DNA from: DATLNF01 sp963765815
GTDB taxonomy: Bacteria; Actinomycetota; Actinomycetes; BP-191
NCBI GenBank assembly: GCA_963765815.1
Contig: CAVXXT010000008.1
Span: 620,001-684,000, forward strand
DNA: 64,000 bases
Reading direction: 5' to 3'
The notes beneath the pieces are model-generated. The model was not told where the DNA came from. It was given only the letters and a program-made list of their open reading frames with translations, and searched no databases. This document shows, one piece after another, positions 60,881 to 64,000 of the stretch. The position numbers and the translations under genes are program-made. How positions within the stretch are numbered: the stretch's first letter is position 1; the number at the start of each line of letters is the position of its first letter.

Positions 60881-61017
60881 ATTCTGTGTCCGTCCGGGCG
60901 GCGCTGCCGAGCCCGGGACCGGACACAGAACCAGGTAGACCAGCGGGGGCAGCGGGGGCAAGGCGGTTCTGTGTCCGTCGTGGCGGCGGGCGTGTGCGTC
61001 GGAACGGACACAGAACG
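60881..61017. repeat. Dispersed repeat family B, copy cluster 2
   Basis: Two inverted pairs of TTCTGTGTCCG: 60882-60892 with CGGACACAGAA 60920-60930, and 60967-60977 with 61005-61015. Each pair can form an 11-13 bp stem with a loop of about 27 nt. The cluster fills the gap between the MerR gene end and helR. No other element was seen in the gap. Confidence 0.85.
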
Positions 61018-61025
61018 ACGTCAGC

Positions 61026-61448
61026 TCAGACGGCCGGGCTCTCCTCCATGTGCAGGAGGCGGCGGCCCTTCTGGGCCTCGAAGTCGAGCGCGGCGATCGG
61101 CGTCGGCGCGATCCGGTGCGACAGCGCGCCGAGGAGGCGCACGTCGGCCTCGGCGTCCGGGTCGGCGAGCACCTGCAGCGCGAAGGCGAGCGCGCGTGGC
61201 GACACCCCGTAGCGCTCCTCGAGCTCGGCCGCGCACGCTGCTGCCAGCAGCTCCCGCTCGCCGTAGACCCGGTGCCCGCCGCCCTGGCGCCGGCCCGGCA
61301 GCAGGCCGAGCGCCTCCCGGTAGCGCAGCATCCGCGGCGTGGTCGACAGCCGCTGCGCAGCCGGCCCGATCGGCAGCCGCGTGCCCGGTCCCGCGACGCC
61401 AACCCGGCGGCGTACGGCGTCCATCTGCAGGCGGTGCCCCAGCGACAT
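61026..61448 (-). CDS. MerR family transcriptional regulator
   Basis: A 140-residue protein. The winged helix-turn-helix GPAAQRLSTTPRMLRYREAL, GLLPGRRQGGGHRVYGEREL is clear; the rest (EERYGVSPRALAFALQVLAD) is a short helix without Cys ligands, so a non-metal regulator. ATG 61448 is preferred, with 61424 possible. It is divergent from ahcY across a 98-bp gap that has a TGACAC palindrome; likely it controls ahcY and itself. Confidence 0.82.
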   Translation of the reverse strand: MSLGHRLQMDAVRRRVGVAGPGTRLPIGPAAQRLSTTPRMLRYREALGLLPGRRQGGGHRVYGERELLAAACAAELEERYGVSPRALAFALQVLADPDAEADVRLLGALSHRIAPTPIAALDFEAQKGRRLLHMEESPAV

Positions 61449-61458
61449 GACCCAATCT

Positions 61459-61474
61459 TGACACATCCGTGTCA
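61459..61474. promoter_or_regulatory. TGACAC-ATCC-GTGTCA palindrome between merR and ahcY
   Basis: A perfect 6-bp dyad with 4-bp centre, 11 nt upstream of the MerR start codon. Flanks extend partly (CTTGACAC and GTGTCAGG). A candidate operator for the adjacent MerR protein. Confidence 0.45.
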
Positions 61475-61546
61475 GGATTTCTTGACGGCACGCCGACGCC
61501 ACGGGAGAGTCGTCGCCGACACCCGCCGATACCTGGGAGCGCCCGC

Positions 61547-62818
61547 GTGACCGACCTGCCGAAGCACGACATCGCCGACGCCTCGCTCGCCGCCGCGGGC
61601 AAGCTGCGCATCGAGTGGGCGGAGCGGGCCATGCCCGTCGTCCGCCAGATCGCGGAGCGCTTCGCCAAGGAGCGGCCCTTCGAGGGCACCCGCATCGCCG
61701 CGTGCATGCACGTCACCACCGAGACGGCCAACCTGATGCGCGCCCTGCAGGCCGGCGGCGCCGAGCTGCACCTGTGCGCGTCCAACCCGCTGTCGACGCA
61801 GGACGACACCGCGGCTGCGCTCGTCCACGAGTACGGCATCGCCGTCTACGCCCGCAACGCGGTCGACCGCGACGGCTACTACGCGCACATCAACGCCGCG
61901 CTCGACTGCGAGCCGCACTACGTCTTCGACGACGGCTGCGACCTGGTCAACGTGCTGCACACCACGCGCAAGGAGCTGCTGCCGACCGTCCTCGCGGGGT
62001 GCGAGGAGACCACCACCGGCGTCATCCGGCTCAAGCAGATGGCGGCCGACGGCGCGCTGACCTTCCCGATGATCGCGGTCAACGACACCGACACCAAGCA
62101 CATGTTCGACAACCGCTACGGCACCGGCCAGTCGACCCTCGACGCCGTCTTCCGCGCGACCAACACGCTGCTCGCCGGCAAGACGGTCGTCGTCGCCGGC
62201 TACGGCTACTGCGGCAAGGGCGTCGCGGAGCGCTCGAAGGGCATGGGCGCCAACGTCGTCGTCACCGAGATCGACCCCACCAAGGCGCTCGACGCGAAGA
62301 TGCAGGGCTACAGCGTCATGCCGATGATCGACGCCGCGCGCATCGGCGACGTCTTCATCACCGTGACCGGCAACCGCGACGTGCTGCGCAAGGAGCACTT
62401 CGAGGTCATGAAGGACGGCGCGATCTTCGCCAACTCCGGCCACTTCGACATCGAGATCGACATCAAGGCGCTCGAGGGCCTCGCGGTCGAGCGTCGCGAC
62501 AAGATCCGGCACCAGACCGACGAGTACGTCATGGCCGACGGCCGTCGCCTGCTGCTCCTCGCCGAGGGCCGGCTCGTCAACCTCGGTGCCGCCGAGGGCC
62601 ACCCGGCCGCGGTCATGGACATGTCCTTCGCCGACCAGGCGCTCACCGCCGAGTGGCTCGTCGCGAACCACAAGGATCTGACGCCGGGTGTGCACGACGT
62701 GCCCGAGCACATCGACAAGGAGGTCGCGCGCGTGAAGCTCGCCTCCATGAACGTCGACATCGACACGCTCACCGCGGCCCAGGAGGAGTACCTCAGCTCC
62801 TGGGAGCACGGCTCCTAG
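61547..62818 (+). CDS. ahcY: S-adenosylhomocysteine hydrolase, short form
   Basis: A 423-residue enzyme that splits S-adenosylhomocysteine to adenosine and homocysteine, using bound NAD. His55 in CMHVTTETA, K184/D188/N189 in DTDTKHMFDNRYGTGQSTLD, and the NAD loop GYGYCGKG (218-225) are present. NVLHTTRKELLPTVLAGCEE and the C-terminal DTLTAAQEEYLSSWEHGS fit the short (about 420) class; the long class of most actinobacteria is about 480-495 with a 40-residue insert and a KPDHYRY end. GGGAG lies 8 nt before the GTG. Confidence 0.95.
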   Translation: MTDLPKHDIADASLAAAGKLRIEWAERAMPVVRQIAERFAKERPFEGTRIAACMHVTTETANLMRALQAGGAELHLCASNPLSTQDDTAAALVHEYGIAVYARNAVDRDGYYAHINAALDCEPHYVFDDGCDLVNVLHTTRKELLPTVLAGCEETTTGVIRLKQMAADGALTFPMIAVNDTDTKHMFDNRYGTGQSTLDAVFRATNTLLAGKTVVVAGYGYCGKGVAERSKGMGANVVVTEIDPTKALDAKMQGYSVMPMIDAARIGDVFITVTGNRDVLRKEHFEVMKDGAIFANSGHFDIEIDIKALEGLAVERRDKIRHQTDEYVMADGRRLLLLAEGRLVNLGAAEGHPAAVMDMSFADQALTAEWLVANHKDLTPGVHDVPEHIDKEVARVKLASMNVDIDTLTAAQEEYLSSWEHGS

Positions 62819-62819
62819 C

Positions 62820-63536
62820 TTGCCCAAGGGCACGTACCACCACCTCGACCCCGACGGCACTGTCGTCGGGGTCGAGGTGTTCTCGTGCGCGCCCGGCCCG
62901 TCCGGGTGGCGCTGGGTCAGCCAGGTGCACGACCCCGAGGGCCGGCCGCTGTCGCGCATCGACCTCACCGTCGACGACCGCTGGCGCCAGCTGCGGGTGC
63001 AGGTCGCCTGCGGCGGCTGGATCGTCCGCGGCGGACTCGCCGGTCGCGAGGTGATCTGGACCCGGATGCCCGACGCCGGCACCGGCGTCATGCCGGACGG
63101 TGTGCAGGAGCACAGCGCGACCGCGGTGGCGTTCACCGGCGAGTCGCCGGCCTTCCTCGTCGCGACCGCGCGGTTGCTCGGCCTCAACACCGACGGTCGG
63201 CGTACGGCGAAGCTGGTCCGCGTCACCGAGCCGGCGTGCGCGCCGCTGCCGGTCGACGAGGGCTGGGCGCTGGTCGACGTCACGACCCACGATCGCGAGG
63301 ACCACGAGCCGCTCGTCGCGGAGACCTACGAGGTCGCCGACCTCGCCACCGCCGAGCGCAAGGTGGTGCACCTCACCGGTGACGTCGTCCTCGACGCTCC
63401 CGGCCTCGAGCTGGTCGCACTCGAGTCCAGGCCCACCCCCACCACCCCCCCACGTAGTCCCCAGACCGCTCTGCCGAACCCTGCTGACCGGTCGTCCATG
63501 GCTAGCGTCACGCGGATCGGTTGCGGCGCTGGGTGA
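62820..63536 (+). CDS. Hypothetical protein
   Basis: A 238-residue cytosolic protein starting with a TTG right after the ahcY stop. PKGTYHHLDPDGTVVGVEVF, GWRWVSQVHDPEGRPLSRID, LTVDDRWRQLRVQVACGGWI and EVIWTRMPDAGTGVMPDG suggest a beta-barrel-type domain (glycolipid-binding-like folds have this look). Last 30 residues are low complexity (PTPTTPPRSPQTALP). Unknown function; co-transcribed with ahcY. Confidence 0.7.
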   Translation: MPKGTYHHLDPDGTVVGVEVFSCAPGPSGWRWVSQVHDPEGRPLSRIDLTVDDRWRQLRVQVACGGWIVRGGLAGREVIWTRMPDAGTGVMPDGVQEHSATAVAFTGESPAFLVATARLLGLNTDGRRTAKLVRVTEPACAPLPVDEGWALVDVTTHDREDHEPLVAETYEVADLATAERKVVHLTGDVVLDAPGLELVALESRPTPTTPPRSPQTALPNPADRSSMASVTRIGCGAG

Positions 63537-63547
63537 TCGGGGTGACC

Positions 63548-63865
63548 ATGGCGGTGGACGAACGAGCCCGGCACGAGCTCTACACCCAGCTCGAGCGGGT
63601 GCTAGGCACGGAGGCGGCGACGACCTTGCTGGAGCACCTGCCACCCGTCGGGTGGGCCGACGTCGCCACCAAGCACGACCTCGACGAGCTCGAGCGCCGG
63701 ATCGACCTGCGGTTCGAGATGACAGAGCAGCGGATGCTCGCGGCCTTCCGCGGCGAGCTCGTGTCGGCGATCACGACGCAGACCCGGACCATGATCTTCA
63801 CCATGGCCGGCACCGTCGTCAGCCTGGCCGCGGTCGCCTTCGCGGCGGCCGCCCGCGCCGGCTGA
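63548..63865 (+). CDS. Small coiled-coil protein with C-terminal membrane helix
   Basis: A 105-residue protein. HELYTQLERVLGTEAATTLL, VATKHDLDELERRIDLRFEM and TEQRMLAAFRGELVSAITTQ form an amphipathic coiled coil, and TRTMIFTMAGTVVSLAAVAF a membrane helix. It has the same plan in reverse order as the small gene at 7673 and resembles CCDC90/DUF1640-like proteins. Start ATG 63548; upstream GTG 63542 possible. Confidence 0.7.
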   Translation: MAVDERARHELYTQLERVLGTEAATTLLEHLPPVGWADVATKHDLDELERRIDLRFEMTEQRMLAAFRGELVSAITTQTRTMIFTMAGTVVSLAAVAFAAAARAG

Positions 63866-63893
63866 GTCGGCGAGCGGGCGCTGCGTCGTCGTA

Positions 63894-64000
63894 CTAGGCG
63901 GGGTCGCTGCGGTCCTCGATCTCCCAGGCGTGGTCGAGGACGTGCCAGGCGATCCGTCGTACGGCGTAGCGCAGCGGCCAGCGCGCGTCCGGCGCACCTG
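63894..64000 (-). CDS. DinB-like protein, C-terminal end only
   Basis: Only the last 35 codons are in the window: APDARWPLRYAVRRIAWHVL, then DHAWEIEDRSDPA and TAG. RxAWHxLDHAWE is a DinB/DUF664-like C-terminal metal-ligand helix. It is convergent to the preceding gene. Too short for more. Confidence 0.6.
   Translation of the reverse strand, partial: GAPDARWPLRYAVRRIAWHVLDHAWEIEDRSDPA

Noticed and set aside
60881..61017. CRISPR array from repeated TTCTGTGTCCG
   Set aside because: Copies alternate in orientation, spacers differ widely in length and no cas gene is near.
60839..61025. Rifamycin-associated element before helR
   Set aside because: The known 19-bp palindrome is not present; only family-B repeats are.
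61472..63283. A 603-codon minus-strand frame opposite ahcY
   Set aside because: Antisense to the very well conserved ahcY; no own domain.

Overview
The window is chromosomal DNA of a high-GC actinobacterium. Supporting signs are strong G/C bias at third codon positions, many GTG starts, GTGA/ATGA gene overlaps, a WhiB-type regulator, a complete F420 set (fbiA, fbiB, fbiC), DUF3499, DUF5719 and DUF3105 genes, a DUF222-HNH protein and a HelR-type helicase. A Nocardioides-like (Propionibacteriales) source is my best guess; no rRNA or other phylogenetic marker is present to confirm it. I see no tRNA, rRNA, CRISPR array, prophage or transposase.

Layout. 1-7.6 kb: a truncated LCP (LytR-CpsA-Psr) glycan ligase, rmlA, rmlB and rmlD for dTDP-rhamnose, three small secreted proteins (two are tandem paralogues), and an ECF sigma factor with a membrane partner. 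8.3-16.5 kb: an S4 protein, a Wzm/Wzt-type glycan ABC exporter, four glycosyltransferases and a GAF histidine kinase. 16.5-28.4 kb: a leftward operon (GT2, YfhO-like membrane protein, methyltransferase, GT2-GT4 fusion), then a GT4, an M20 peptidase, a polyprenol-type GT2, a methyltransferase and a flippase-like membrane protein. 28.4-35.4 kb: accessory genes: Uma2 nuclease, a DinB pseudogene, a large SpoIID-domain cell-surface protein, a GT4 and a DUF222-HNH nuclease. 35.4-45.3 kb: GT4, wbbL, manC, DUF3105, an AlkA-like glycosylase, fbiB, fbiA and fbiC. 45.4-57.8 kb: a coiled-coil protein, whiB2, a giant GT2/membrane protein, DUF5719, a zincin-like protein, DUF3499, a small Cys4 protein, manB, a Trm112-like protein, a SIS isomerase, a CDF transporter and a DUF6941-like protein. 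57.8-64 kb: GNAT, HelR, a MerR regulator, ahcY, small genes and the end of a DinB-like gene.

Together most genes build and export cell-envelope polysaccharide. RmlABD supply dTDP-rhamnose, ManC/ManB and the SIS protein belong to the mannose/GDP-mannose branch, WbbL would start the rhamnosyl linker, the many GTs and Wzm/Wzt assemble and export a second glycan, and LCP/SpoIID proteins act at the wall. The backbone LCP - rmlD - wbbL - manC - fbiA/fbiB - whiB2 - manB - SIS - ahcY parallels, from memory, the Mycobacterium tuberculosis Rv3267-Rv3248c region, here expanded with GT and export genes.

Two caveats matter. First, between about 36.1 and 44.3 kb five genes (a GT4, manC, fbiA, fbiB, fbiC) carry 17 small frameshifts, nearly all explained by loss of a CG/GC dinucleotide in GC-rich tracts. 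This looks like a sequence-quality artefact; the genes are annotated as single genes. Second, several intergenic repeat families and one palindrome inside a gene are not explained by any gene and are listed as findings.
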